A stretch of DNA of 64,000 nt from Conexibacter woesei DSM 14684 (GCF_000025265.1 NC_013739.1:2542001-2606000); one strand, 5' to 3'; numbered from the stretch's first letter, positions 51,016-60,540 are shown. The notes: generated by a model from the letters alone, not told the origin. Translations and numbers: made by a program.

Positions 51016-52971
51016 ATGCGCGAATGGATCCTCGGCGTCGGTGCCTCGCACAACGGCGGCGCCTGCCTGATCGGCGACGGCGAGCTGGTCGTCGCGATCC
51101 AGGAGGAGCGCCTCACGCGCGTGAAGCGCTCGCGGCTGCGCCCCGCGTTCGACACGCTCGCGATCCGCTACTGCCTCGACGCCGCCGGGATCGGCGTCGG
51201 CGACCTCGCGCTCGTCGCCGTCAGTCGCGACGAGCCGGTCGCGCTGCCGGAGAGCGACCTCGCGCGCAACCCGCTGCTGGCCGGCGACGCGGCTGGCGCG
51301 GCCCGCGGCGACGCCGGCGCGGCCCGCGCGCTGCCGCCGATCGCGTACGTCTCCCACCACCGCGCGCACGCCGCGGCGGCGTGGTTCCAGTCCGGCTTCG
51401 AGGACGCGGCGGTGCTCGTGATCGATGGACTCGGCTCGCCGCTGGAGGACTGCGACCCGCACGAGCGCGCGGTTGCGCGGCGCGACGGCTGGGAGACGCT
51501 GTCGATCTACGACTGCACCGCCGGCCGCCTGCGCTGCGTTCACAAGGACGTCGCGCCCGATCGCTCGTGGCTGTCGATCGGCGACCGCGGGATGGCGCGC
51601 TTCGCCGGCATCGGCGGGATGTACAGCGCGGTCGCGCGGCAGCTGTTCGGCGAGTACCTGGAGGCCGGCAAGGTGATGGGGCTGGCACCGTACGGGCGGC
51701 CGTCGCTCGCGCCCGAGCGCTTCTGCCGCGTCGCCGACGACGGCGAGCTGACGTTCCTCGACGACGTCCCGGCGCTGTTCCCCGGCGACGCCCGCTGGCC
51801 CGAGCACGAGGTCGAGTACTCCGACCTCGCCGCCTCGGTGCAGGCGGCGCTGGAGCACGCGGTGCTGTGGGCGGCGGCGCAGGCGCGCGCGCTGACCGGC
51901 TCGCGCCGGCTCGCCTACGCCGGCGGCGTCGCGCTCAACTGCCTCGCGAACGAGCGGATCGTGCGCGAGGCCGGCTTCGACGACGTCTTCGTGATGCCGG
52001 CCGCGGAGGACAGCGGCACGTCGATCGGCGCGGCCGTCGCGGGAGCGGTTGAGCAGGGGCTGACGCTGCGCCGCCGCCGGATCGTGCGCGACGCGCCCGG
52101 CCGCGGCTACGGCGAGGTCTCCGGGCGGGCGGCGATCGCTGCGTTCCCGGGCGCGGCCGGCCCGCCGGTCGGCGCGTCGCCGGACGTGCTCGCGGCGGCG
52201 CTCGCCGCCGGCGCCGCGGTCGGCTGGTTCCACGGCGGGGCGGAGCTGGGGCCGCGCGCGCTCGGCAGCCGCTCGGTGCTCGCCGACCCGCGCCGCCGGG
52301 AGGTGTGGCCGGAGCTGAACCGGCGCAAGGGCCGTGAGGGCTTCCGCCCGCTCGCGCCGGTCGTGCTGGCCGAGCACGCGGAGGAGTGGTTCGAGCTGGG
52401 GCCGCGACCCGACAGCCCGTTCATGCTGCGCGTCTGCGCGGTGCGGGAGGAGCGGCGCGAACGGATCCCGGCGGTCGTGCACGTCGACGGGACCGCGCGC
52501 GTGCAGACGCTGGCGGAGGAGGCGAACCCTCCGCTGCACGCGCTGCTGCGCGCCTTCCACGCGGCGACGGGGGTGCCGGTGCTCGTCAACACGTCGTTCA
52601 ACGCCGCCGGCGAGCCGATCGTCGAGACGCCCGAGGACGCGCTCTGGTGCGCGGCGCGGCTGGGGCTGGAGCTGGTCGTGCTCGACGGCGTCGCCGTCGC
52701 GCTCGACGGCTCCGCGGTCGACGGCGCGCGCTTCGTCGCCGCCGAGCACGTCTGCCGCCGCACCGCGGGGCGGCCGGCGTGGGCGGCGGAGGTCGAGACG
52801 GCGACGCCGTGGGGGCCGGCGCGCTACTGGCTGGAGGGCGCCGAGCTGCGGACGTTGCAGGAGCTCGCCGAGCGCCCGCTCCCGCTCGCGGCGGCGGGCG
52901 CGGATCCGCGCCGAGAGGCGGTCGAGCAGCTGCGGCGCAGGCGGCTCGTGCGCGTGGAGCGGCCGGCGTGA
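51016..52971 (+). CDS. O-carbamoyltransferase (NodU/CmcH family)
   Basis: 651 residues. The N-terminal Kae1-like domain has ILGVGASHNGGACLI, metal-binding SHHRAHAAAAWFQSGF, VIDGLGSP and GKVMGLAPYGRP. The C-terminal YrdC-like domain has GWFHGGAELGPRALGSRSVL, REGFRPLAPVVLAEH and VLVNTSFNAAGEPIVETP. These enzymes move the carbamoyl group of carbamoyl phosphate, through carbamoyl-AMP, to a hydroxyl of a natural product. It follows the amidinotransferase after 10 bp in the same operon, so the final compound should carry a carbamate. Confidence 0.93.
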   Translation: MREWILGVGASHNGGACLIGDGELVVAIQEERLTRVKRSRLRPAFDTLAIRYCLDAAGIGVGDLALVAVSRDEPVALPESDLARNPLLAGDAAGAARGDAGAARALPPIAYVSHHRAHAAAAWFQSGFEDAAVLVIDGLGSPLEDCDPHERAVARRDGWETLSIYDCTAGRLRCVHKDVAPDRSWLSIGDRGMARFAGIGGMYSAVARQLFGEYLEAGKVMGLAPYGRPSLAPERFCRVADDGELTFLDDVPALFPGDARWPEHEVEYSDLAASVQAALEHAVLWAAAQARALTGSRRLAYAGGVALNCLANERIVREAGFDDVFVMPAAEDSGTSIGAAVAGAVEQGLTLRRRRIVRDAPGRGYGEVSGRAAIAAFPGAAGPPVGASPDVLAAALAAGAAVGWFHGGAELGPRALGSRSVLADPRRREVWPELNRRKGREGFRPLAPVVLAEHAEEWFELGPRPDSPFMLRVCAVREERRERIPAVVHVDGTARVQTLAEEANPPLHALLRAFHAATGVPVLVNTSFNAAGEPIVETPEDALWCAARLGLELVVLDGVAVALDGSAVDGARFVAAEHVCRRTAGRPAWAAEVETATPWGPARYWLEGAELRTLQELAERPLPLAAAGADPRREAVEQLRRRRLVRVERPA

Positions 52972-53006
52972 GCGGCGGGCGTGGCGGCGGCGGGAGCGGC
53001 GGGCGC

Positions 53007-53819
53007 TCAGGCCGGGAGCGCGCGGGCGGCCTCGGCGACGACCCAGTGCGCCAGCGGCAGCACTGCCGGCGGCAGCTCGGTTCCGGGGGCGCGGTCGAGG
53101 TAGAGCTCCAGCACCGTCCACATCGCCTCGGCGTGCTGCGGGCGGTGGCGGGCGAACGCCTCGCAGCCGAGGTAGACGCTCGTCGCGTAGCGGCCCTCGT
53201 CCTCCATCACCAGCTCGAAGCCGACGCGCAGCAGCCGCTTGAGGACCGCTCTCACGCGCTCGGCGTCATCCGCCGCTCGCCCGTCCGCGACGTCCTGCAG
53301 CCATGCCACCTCGCGCGCGACCGCGAGGTGGTCGAGCAGCATGTCGGGGCCGGGCCGGCGCGGCCGCAGACACGGCGCGAGATCGTCGCCGGCGATGCAG
53401 AGCGATTGCGTCGCGATCATCGCGGCGAGCGTCGGGTTGCGCACGTCGAAGTCGTCGTGGTGGCTGGCCCAGCCGAAGTCGACTCCGGTCAGCCAGCCGT
53501 CCGCGGTGCCCGCGCGGCGCGCCTCCTGCTCGGCCCACGCCGGCGTCTCCCACCAGACGAAGCGCTCCGGTGGGTCGGGCCGCACGAGCGCGAACGTGTC
53601 GAGGTCGGCGACGCCCGGCACCGCGTCGCCGAGCACGACCGAGCCGCGCACGTACGCGCTGTGGAGCGCGTCGCCGAAGCGCTCCAGGTAAGTCGTGCGG
53701 GCACGCTCGATCACGGGCAGGACGGGCGCGGGCACCTGCTCCCACGCCGCCGGGTTGACGATCGCGCCGTCGGCGTCGAGCGCGAACCAGCTGCCGACCG
53801 GCCGCGTCCGCGTGCTCAT
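53007..53819 (-). CDS. Nucleotidyltransferase, aminoglycoside-adenylyltransferase-like
   Basis: 270 residues. Nucleotidyltransferase motif: AYVRGSVVLGDAVPGVADLDTFALV, i.e. GS followed by DxD, near residue 58. The C-terminal helical part (RVRAVLKRLLRVGFELVMEDEGRYATSVYLG) resembles that of ANT-type resistance enzymes. It lies on the opposite strand inside the cluster; its ATG is only 28 bp from the NRPS start, so the two promoters overlap and expression may be linked. I infer a self-resistance or tailoring enzyme that adenylylates the product; a role unrelated to the cluster is possible. Confidence 0.7.
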   Translation of the reverse strand: MSTRTRPVGSWFALDADGAIVNPAAWEQVPAPVLPVIERARTTYLERFGDALHSAYVRGSVVLGDAVPGVADLDTFALVRPDPPERFVWWETPAWAEQEARRAGTADGWLTGVDFGWASHHDDFDVRNPTLAAMIATQSLCIAGDDLAPCLRPRRPGPDMLLDHLAVAREVAWLQDVADGRAADDAERVRAVLKRLLRVGFELVMEDEGRYATSVYLGCEAFARHRPQHAEAMWTVLELYLDRAPGTELPPAVLPLAHWVVAEAARALPA

Positions 53820-53847
53820 CGTTCCGTCCCCCACCGGAAAGTGGACA

Positions 53848-56800
53848 TTGGGACAGCCTAGCTCGACCTGCCTCGATCTGGTGCAACGGCGCGCGCAGGC
53901 CGAGCCCGACGCGCCGGCGGTCCACTGCCCGGTCGAGGGGACCGTGTCGCTGGGGGAGGTGACCGCGCGCGCGAACCGGATTGCACACGCGTTGCACGTC
54001 GACTGCACGGTCGCGCCCGGAGAGCCCGTCGCCGTGCTGTGCGACCGCTCCGTCTGGACCGTCGCGGGCGCGCTCGGCGTGCTGAACGCCGGCGCCTGCC
54101 ACCTCCCGCTCTCGCCGCAGCTTCCCGACGAGCGGATCGCGCTGCTGCTGGCCGACAGCGGCTGTCGCGTCGCGGTCGTGCAGGAGCGCTGGCACGCGCG
54201 GCTGCGCGCGTGCGGGCCGGCCGGGCTGGTGCTGGTCGACCCGGAGCGGCTCGGCGGCGACCCGCGCGCTGGCGACCCGCCCGCCGGCGCGGCTGGCGGG
54301 CGGGTCGCGACCGCCCCGCCCGCGCGCCCGCGGCCCGGCGACGCGGCGGCGCTGCTCTACACGTCAGGCTCGACCGGGCGGCCGAAGGGCGTCGTGATCG
54401 AGCACCGCAGCCTCACGAACCTCGTCGTCGCGCTGCAGCCGCTGCTGTACGAGCCGCTCGGCGGCCGCGCGCGCGAGGCGCTGTCCGCGCCCGTCGTGTT
54501 CGACGCCGCGTTGCAGCAGACGCTCTCGTGCCTGGCCAACGGCGGCACCCTCTTCGTGCTCGACGACGAGACGCGGCGCGATCCGCGCGCATTCCTCACG
54601 TATCTCGAACGACACGCCGTCGAGACCGTCAACGTCATCGCCTCGTTCCTGACGGCGCTCGTCGACGCCGGCCTCGGCACGCACCCGCTGCCGGCGCTGC
54701 GGCACGTCGTGACCGGCGGGGAGGCGGTGCCGGCCACGACGATCCGGCGCCTCTTCGCCGGCCCGGCGGCGCAGCGGCTGACCGTCTTCAGCATGTACGG
54801 GCCGACGGAGACGTGCGTCGAGGCGACCTGCTTCGCGGTCGATCGCGACACGCCGGTCGACTGGCCGCACGTCCCGCTCGGCACGCCGCTGCCGAACGTC
54901 GGGGTCGACGTGCGCGACGAGCGCCTGCGGCCGCTTCCCGCGGGCGAGCTGGGGGAGATCTGCATCTCCGGCGCCGGGCTGGCGCGCGGCTACCTGCACG
55001 AGCCGCCGGGCGCGCGGCCCGCGTTCGTCGCCGTGCCCGGCGTGCCCGGCGGTCGCCTCTACCGCACCGGGGACCGCGGCCGCGTGCGGCCGGACGACGG
55101 CGTGCTGGAGTTCGCCGGCCGGGCGGACGGCCAGGTGAAGGTGCGCGGCCATCGCGTCGAGCTGGGCGAGGTCGAGCACGCGCTCGTCGCCCACCCACGC
55201 GTGCGCGAAGCGGGCGTGGTCGCCGTCGCCGCGCCCGTCGGCGGCACCGACCTCGTCGGCTGCGTCGCGACGGGGGCGAGCGCCGGTCCGCTCGACCCCG
55301 GCGAGCTGCGCGTGTTCGCCGCCACTCGTCTCCCGCCCGCTGCCGTGCCGGCACGCTGGCTCGTCGTGCGCGAGCTGCCCCATCTCGACAACGGCAAGCT
55401 CGACCGGCGCGCGCTGGCGGGCCTCGCCGGTGGAGGAGTGGAGGATCGGCCACGCTCAGCGTGGTCGAATCGCCATTCCTCCGCGTCGGCGGGCGCGGCG
55501 GGCGCGGCGGGCGCAGCCGACTCGCGCGGCCCGCTCGAAGCGGGGCTGGCCGAGATCTGGAGCGAGCTGCTCGGGGTTGGCGCGGTCGGCCGCGACGACG
55601 ACTTCTACGCGCTCGGCGGGCACAGCCTCACCGCGATGCAGGTCGTCAACCGGATCGGAGCCCGCTGGGGCGTCGCGCCGCCGGTCCGCGTCGTGTTGGA
55701 GCACCCGACGATCGCCGCGCTCGCGAAGGCGCTGGAGCCGCTGCTGGGGAAGGAGGCGGGCGCCGCGCCGATTCCGCGCGCGCCGGCGGGCGGCCACCAC
55801 CCGCTCGCGCGCGGCCAGGAGCGGCTGTGGGCGGTGCAGCAGCTCGACGGCGCGGGGGCCGCGTACAACGTGCCGGTCGCGATGGAGCAGGAGCTGCCCG
55901 ATCGCGCCGCGCTCGCGAGTGCGCTCACCGTCGTCGCAGCACGGCACGACAGCCTGCGGACGGCGTTCCGCGTCGTCGCCGGGGAGCCGCGACAGGTGGT
56001 CGCCGACGCGGTCGAGATCCCGCTGGCCTGGCTCGACCTGTCGGCCGAAGCGGACCCGGAGGGAGCCGCGCGCGCGGCGGTCCTGCGCGAGAGCGAGCGC
56101 GCGTTCGCGCTCGACGCCGCCCCGCTCGCCCGCGCCGCGGTGCTCGACCTCGGCGGCGGCCGCGCGTGGGTCGTCCTGGTCCTCAACCACCTCGTCTGCG
56201 ACGGCTGGTCGATCGGCATCCTCTCGCGCGAGCTGAACGCCGCCTACCGCGCGGCGCTGGACGCAACCGACCCCGGCCTCCCGCCGCTGCCCGTCCGCTA
56301 CGTCGACTACGCCGCCTGGGACCGCGCGCGCGACGTCACGGCGGCGACGGCCGCACGCGCCGCGGCGCTGCGCGGCGTCGCGCCGTGGCTGGAGCTGCCG
56401 GCGGACTTCGCGCGCGATCCGGACGCCGCCGACGCAGCCGGCTTCGGCGGCGCAACCGTCTCGCGCGTCCTCGACGGCTCCGTCGCCGGCGGCCTGCGGC
56501 GCACGGCGGCGGCACGCCGCACGACGCTTGCGTCGCTCCTTCTGGCGCTGTTCGCGTGGCTGCTGCAGCGCGTCAGCCGCAGCGAGGACGTCTGTCTCGG
56601 GATGGGCGTCGCGGGCCGTCCGCACCGCGACCTGGAAGGCGTCGTCGGCTACTTCGTCGACGTCGTGCCGGTGCGTCTGCGGGTCACCCCCGAGCTGGAG
56701 CTTGACGAGCTGCTGGACGCGGCCGACGACGCCCTGCGGTCGGCGCTCGACGCGCAGGACGTGCCGCTCGACGCGCTCGTCCGCGCGCTGGGGCTGGAGC

Positions 56801-57111
56801 GCCGGCGCGGCGTGACGCCGCTCGTCAACGTGATGTTCGCGTTCCAGAGCTTCGCCGACCTCGAACGCGACCGACCCGCCGCGGAGCCCGCCGGCGCCGG
56901 CCGCGGCCTCGCGCTCGCGCAGTCGCGGCTCGTCGACGTCGCGCCGCCGACCTCGAAGTTCGACCTCACGCTGTACGTCTACGAGGCGACCGGCGAGCTG
57001 CGGCTGGCGTTCGAGTACGACGACGGGTTGTTCGCGCCCGCGACGGTCGAGCGCTGGCTGGCGACGCTCGCGCAGCTCGCCGGGGAGCTGGCCGCGGAGG
57101 CGGTCACGTGA
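53848..57111 (+). CDS. Nonribosomal peptide synthetase, A-PCP-C
   Basis: 1087 residues from a TTG with GGAAAG upstream (GTG at 53812 or 53881 also possible). Adenylation domain about residues 10-520: LLYTSGSTGRPKG (170), VTGGEAVP, YGPTETCVEA (316), GDRGRVRPDDG, RGHRVELGEVE, DNGKLDRR (513). Carrier DDFYALGGHSLTAMQ, with the phosphopantetheine Ser near 592. Condensation domain about 650-1080 with NHLVCDGWS, which keeps the catalytic second His. There is no starter C domain, so it loads the first residue. The pocket has FDAALQQ and GGE; a rough code of DAQVVGMVEK gives no firm substrate, but the Asp argues for an alpha-amino acid. A 51-nt palindrome encodes part of the A-PCP linker. Overlaps the next NRPS gene by four bases. 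Confidence 0.92.
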   Translation: MGQPSSTCLDLVQRRAQAEPDAPAVHCPVEGTVSLGEVTARANRIAHALHVDCTVAPGEPVAVLCDRSVWTVAGALGVLNAGACHLPLSPQLPDERIALLLADSGCRVAVVQERWHARLRACGPAGLVLVDPERLGGDPRAGDPPAGAAGGRVATAPPARPRPGDAAALLYTSGSTGRPKGVVIEHRSLTNLVVALQPLLYEPLGGRAREALSAPVVFDAALQQTLSCLANGGTLFVLDDETRRDPRAFLTYLERHAVETVNVIASFLTALVDAGLGTHPLPALRHVVTGGEAVPATTIRRLFAGPAAQRLTVFSMYGPTETCVEATCFAVDRDTPVDWPHVPLGTPLPNVGVDVRDERLRPLPAGELGEICISGAGLARGYLHEPPGARPAFVAVPGVPGGRLYRTGDRGRVRPDDGVLEFAGRADGQVKVRGHRVELGEVEHALVAHPRVREAGVVAVAAPVGGTDLVGCVATGASAGPLDPGELRVFAATRLPPAAVPARWLVVRELPHLDNGKLDRRALAGLAGGGVEDRPRSAWSNRHSSASAGAAGAAGAADSRGPLEAGLAEIWSELLGVGAVGRDDDFYALGGHSLTAMQVVNRIGARWGVAPPVRVVLEHPTIAALAKALEPLLGKEAGAAPIPRAPAGGHHPLARGQERLWAVQQLDGAGAAYNVPVAMEQELPDRAALASALTVVAARHDSLRTAFRVVAGEPRQVVADAVEIPLAWLDLSAEADPEGAARAAVLRESERAFALDAAPLARAAVLDLGGGRAWVVLVLNHLVCDGWSIGILSRELNAAYRAALDATDPGLPPLPVRYVDYAAWDRARDVTAATAARAAALRGVAPWLELPADFARDPDAADAAGFGGATVSRVLDGSVAGGLRRTAAARRTTLASLLLALFAWLLQRVSRSEDVCLGMGVAGRPHRDLEGVVGYFVDVVPVRLRVTPELELDELLDAADDALRSALDAQDVPLDALVRALGLERRRGVTPLVNVMFAFQSFADLERDRPAAEPAGAGRGLALAQSRLVDVAPPTSKFDLTLYVYEATGELRLAFEYDDGLFAPATVERWLATLAQLAGELAAEAVT
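55432..55482 (+). repeat. 51-nt near-perfect palindrome in the NRPS linker
   Basis: The 24-nt arms 55432-55455 and 55459-55482 pair at 22 of 24 positions (three as G-U), with loop TCA. GGAGGAGTGG at the outer left pairs with CCATTCCTCC at the outer right; the inner stem is CCACGC/GCGTGG. It is in frame and codes about 17 residues of the flexible linker between the A and PCP domains, next to an Ala/Gly repeat. Confidence 0.85.
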
Positions 57112-60100
57112 GACTGGGCGACGTCGACCTCGTCGCCTCCGAGGACGAACGGCGCCTGCTGGTCGAGCGCTTCAACGCGACCGACTGCCCGTACCCGGCC
57201 GAGCGGACGGTCGGCGAGCTGTTCGCCGAGCAGGCCGGGCGCACGCCGCACGCCGAGGCCGTCGTCGACGCGACCGGCCGCTGGACCTACGCCGAGCTGG
57301 CGCACGAGGTCGACGCGCTCGCCGCCTACCTCGTCGCGCGCGGGGTCGGGCCGGAGGTCCACGTCGGGGTGCTGCTGCGGCGCTCGCGGCGGATGGCGGT
57401 CGCGCTGCTCGCGACGCTGCGGGCCGGCGGCGTCTTCGTTCCGCTCAACCCCGGCCTGCCGCGCTCCCGTCTGGCCGCGCTGCTGGACGACGTCGCGGCG
57501 CCGCTCGTCGTCTGCGAGCGCGCGCTGATCGCGGAGGCGAACGCGCTTCAGTGGGAGTGCGACTCAGTCGCGCTGCTGCTGTGCGTCGACTCCGACGACG
57601 TGCACGCCGAGCTGGAGCCGCCCGGCGCGCGGATGGACGCCGAGCTGTGGGACGTCGTCGCGGCGAACGCCGCGGGCCCGATCGAGGCCGGCGGCTGGCG
57701 GAGCGCGCACAGCGGCGAGCTGCTCTCCACGGCGGCGATGGCGGCGTTCGCCGAGGGCGCCGTCGCGGCCCTCGCGCCGTTGCTGCCGCCGCGTGCCGAG
57801 GTGCTGGAGATCGGCTGCGGCTCCGGCCTCACGCTCACCGCGCTGGCGCCGCGGACCGCTCGCTACGTCGGCACCGACATCTCCGCCGCCGCGCTGGAGT
57901 GGGCACGGCGCGCGTGCACGCGGGACGGGCTCGAGCACGTCGCGCTGCACCGGCTGGAGGCGCTGGAGCTGGACCGGCTGCCGCCGGATGACGACGGGCC
58001 GTTCGACGCGGTCGTGCTGAACAGCGTCGTGCAGAGCCTCGGCGGCTTCAACCACCTCCGCGCGGTCCTGCGCGGCGCGGTCGCGCGCGTCCGTGACGGC
58101 GGCTGCGTCTACGTCGGGCACGTGTGGGATCCGGAGCGCCGCGACGTGCTCCCGCTGGAGCGCCGGCTCGACGCGCTGTTCGTGCCGGCGGCGTTCTTCG
58201 AGCAGCTGCCCGCCGCGCTGCCGCGGCTGGCGGCGGTCGAGCTGCGACCGATGGGCTGCGACGTGCCGGACCTCAGCGCCTACGCGTACGACGTGCTGCT
58301 GCACGTCGGCCGGCGCGGTCGCGGGCGGGCGGTCGCGGCGCGCAAGCGGCAGGAGGACCGGAGGACGCTGCTGCTGGACCCCGCGCCTCCCGCCGACCGC
58401 CACCGCCCCGGCGCCGCCGCCTACGTGATCCAGACCTCCGGCTCGACCGGCCGGCCGCGCAGCGTCACGGTGGAGATGCGCTCGCTCGTGAACCTGCTGT
58501 GGTGGTACCGCGACGCGGCCGCGATCGACGCCGACAGCCGCGTCGTGCAGGTGATCCCGAGCAGCTTCGACGCCTCCGTCAAGAACCTGCTCGCGCCGCT
58601 CGTCAGCGGCGGCGCGCTGGTGCTGCTCGGTGACGGTCCGTACGACCCCGCCGCGCTGCTGGAGCTGATCGAGCGTGAGCGCGTGACGGTGCTCAACCCC
58701 GGCGTGCCGTCGATGACCTACCCGCTCGTCGAGCTGGCGGCGGAGCGCGCGTGGGCGGGCCTGCGGTCGCTGCGCTGCCTCGCGCTCGGCGGCGAGGCGC
58801 CCGATCTCGCGCGGCTGCGGCCGTGGCTGGAGTCGGAGGCGTGCGATGCGCGCGTGCTGAACGTCTACGGGCCGACGGAGTGCGCCGACATCGCCTGCTG
58901 GCACGAGGCGACGGAGGACGACCTCGCCGGCCGCGCGCCGCTGCCGATCGGGCGCCCGGTCCACAACGCGCAGGCGTACGTGCTCGGCGAGCGGCTGCAG
59001 CTCGAGCCGGTCGGCGTCGTCGGCGAGCTGTGCGTCTCCGGCGCCGGGCTCGCGCGCGGCTACGCGGGTCAGCCCGAGCTGACGGCGGAGCGCTTCCCGC
59101 CGCATCCGTTCCGCCCCGGCGAGCGGATCTACCGCACCGGCGACCTCGCGCGGCGGCTGCCGAACGGCGACATCGTCCTGCACGGCCGCGCCGACGCGCA
59201 GGTGAAGGTGCGCGGCCACCGGATCGAGCTGGCGGAGGTCGAGCGCGCGCTGCGCGAGCTGCCGGGCGTGCGCGACGCGGCGGCCGCGGCGCCCGGGACC
59301 GACGGCGAGCGCCGGCTGGTCGGCTACGTGCTCGTCGACGCTGCGATCGTCGGCGAACGCGGCGCGCCGCAGCTCGCGGCCGCGCCGTTCGACGAGCGCG
59401 CCGCGAGCGCGCTGTTGCGGCGGACGCTGCCGGCGCCGGTCGTCCCCGAACGGATCGTCGCGCTCGACCGCTGGCCGGTCAACGCGCACGGCAAGCTCGA
59501 CCGCCGCGCGCTGCCGGCGCCCGGCGCCTCGCGGCCGGCGGGCTGCGCGCCGCGCTCGGAGCTGGAGCGCGCGCTCGCCGACTCCTGGCGGGAGGTGCTG
59601 CGGATCGAGCGCGACGTCGGCGCGGAGGAGGCCTTCTTCGACGTCGGCGGCGACAGCCTCCGCGCCGCGCTGCTGGCGGCGCGGCTGCGCGAGCGGCTGG
59701 CGCTGGAGCTGTCGGTCACCGATGTCTACCGGGAGCAGACCGTCGCCGGACAGGCCGCGCTGGTGTCGGCGCGCCGCGAGCACGCGCGAGCCAGCGCGCT
59801 CGCGCGGCGCGATCGCGCGCGGGCGGCGGGGCCGCTCCACGCGCTCGGGCCGGCCGGCGGCGGCCCGCCGCTCTTCTGCTTCCCGCCGATCGCCGGCTTC
59901 GCCTGGACGTTCGCGGAGCTGGCGCGCCGGCTGGAGCGGTTCGCCGTGCACGCGTTCGACTTCCCCGCGATGGACGATCCCGTGCGGGAGTGCGCCGACG
60001 TGGTGGCGGAGGCACTGAGCGAGGGCGGACCGGGTGGCGGCGGGGTCGGCGGCGCGCCGCTCCTGCTCGCCGGCTACTCGGCCGGCGGGCTGCTCGCGGT

Positions 60101-60530
60101 CGCGACCGCAAGCGAGCTGGAGCGGCGCGGGCTTGCGGTCGACGGCGTCGTGCTGCTCGACGCTGCGCCGCACGCGCTGCGCGAGCGTCACACGCCCGCG
60201 ACGGTTGATGCGCTCGCGGAGGAGGTCGTCGCCGACCCGCGGCTCGCCGCGCACGTCGTGCTCGCCGGGCGCGAGCGGGTCGCGCACGTCGTCGCCGCCT
60301 ACGCCGACTGGTACGACCGCGCCCCGGCGTCGGCGCCGCTCGCCGCGGACCTGCTCGTCGTCACCGCCGACGGCGCCGACCCCGCCTGGGCCGACGCCTG
60401 GCGCGCCGCGACGACAGGAACGCTGACCCTCGTCGCCGGGGCGGGATCTCACGAGGAGCTGCTCTCCACCCCGAACGTCACCGCCAACGCCGCGCTCGTC
60501 GCCGGCTGGCTGGAGCGCCGCATGCGGTAG
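57108..60530 (+). CDS. Nonribosomal peptide synthetase, A(MT)A-PCP-TE
   Basis: 1140 residues. The N-terminus is the C-A linker (LVERFNATDCPYP). The adenylation domain starts with TPHAEAVVDATGRWTYAEL and LRAGGVFVPLNPG (motif a2). It is then interrupted by a class I methyltransferase (about residues 160-400, SAM motif VLEIGCGSGL at 231). It resumes at IQTSGSTGRPRSV (a3, 441), followed by FDASVKN, YGPTECAD (586), YRTGDLARRLPNGD, RGHRIELAEVE and AHGKLDRR (793). Carrier FFDVGGDSLRA (847), thioesterase GYSAGG (990), LLDAAP and AGSHEE (His, 1114). It activates and methylates the second residue and releases the dipeptide. GTG overlaps the previous stop. Confidence 0.93.
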   Translation: MRLGDVDLVASEDERRLLVERFNATDCPYPAERTVGELFAEQAGRTPHAEAVVDATGRWTYAELAHEVDALAAYLVARGVGPEVHVGVLLRRSRRMAVALLATLRAGGVFVPLNPGLPRSRLAALLDDVAAPLVVCERALIAEANALQWECDSVALLLCVDSDDVHAELEPPGARMDAELWDVVAANAAGPIEAGGWRSAHSGELLSTAAMAAFAEGAVAALAPLLPPRAEVLEIGCGSGLTLTALAPRTARYVGTDISAAALEWARRACTRDGLEHVALHRLEALELDRLPPDDDGPFDAVVLNSVVQSLGGFNHLRAVLRGAVARVRDGGCVYVGHVWDPERRDVLPLERRLDALFVPAAFFEQLPAALPRLAAVELRPMGCDVPDLSAYAYDVLLHVGRRGRGRAVAARKRQEDRRTLLLDPAPPADRHRPGAAAYVIQTSGSTGRPRSVTVEMRSLVNLLWWYRDAAAIDADSRVVQVIPSSFDASVKNLLAPLVSGGALVLLGDGPYDPAALLELIERERVTVLNPGVPSMTYPLVELAAERAWAGLRSLRCLALGGEAPDLARLRPWLESEACDARVLNVYGPTECADIACWHEATEDDLAGRAPLPIGRPVHNAQAYVLGERLQLEPVGVVGELCVSGAGLARGYAGQPELTAERFPPHPFRPGERIYRTGDLARRLPNGDIVLHGRADAQVKVRGHRIELAEVERALRELPGVRDAAAAAPGTDGERRLVGYVLVDAAIVGERGAPQLAAAPFDERAASALLRRTLPAPVVPERIVALDRWPVNAHGKLDRRALPAPGASRPAGCAPRSELERALADSWREVLRIERDVGAEEAFFDVGGDSLRAALLAARLRERLALELSVTDVYREQTVAGQAALVSARREHARASALARRDRARAAGPLHALGPAGGGPPLFCFPPIAGFAWTFAELARRLERFAVHAFDFPAMDDPVRECADVVAEALSEGGPGGGGVGGAPLLLAGYSAGGLLAVATASELERRGLAVDGVVLLDAAPHALRERHTPATVDALAEEVVADPRLAAHVVLAGRERVAHVVAAYADWYDRAPASAPLAADLLVVTADGADPAWADAWRAATTGTLTLVAGAGSHEELLSTPNVTANAALVAGWLERRMR

Positions 60531-60540
60531 GTGAGGCAGT

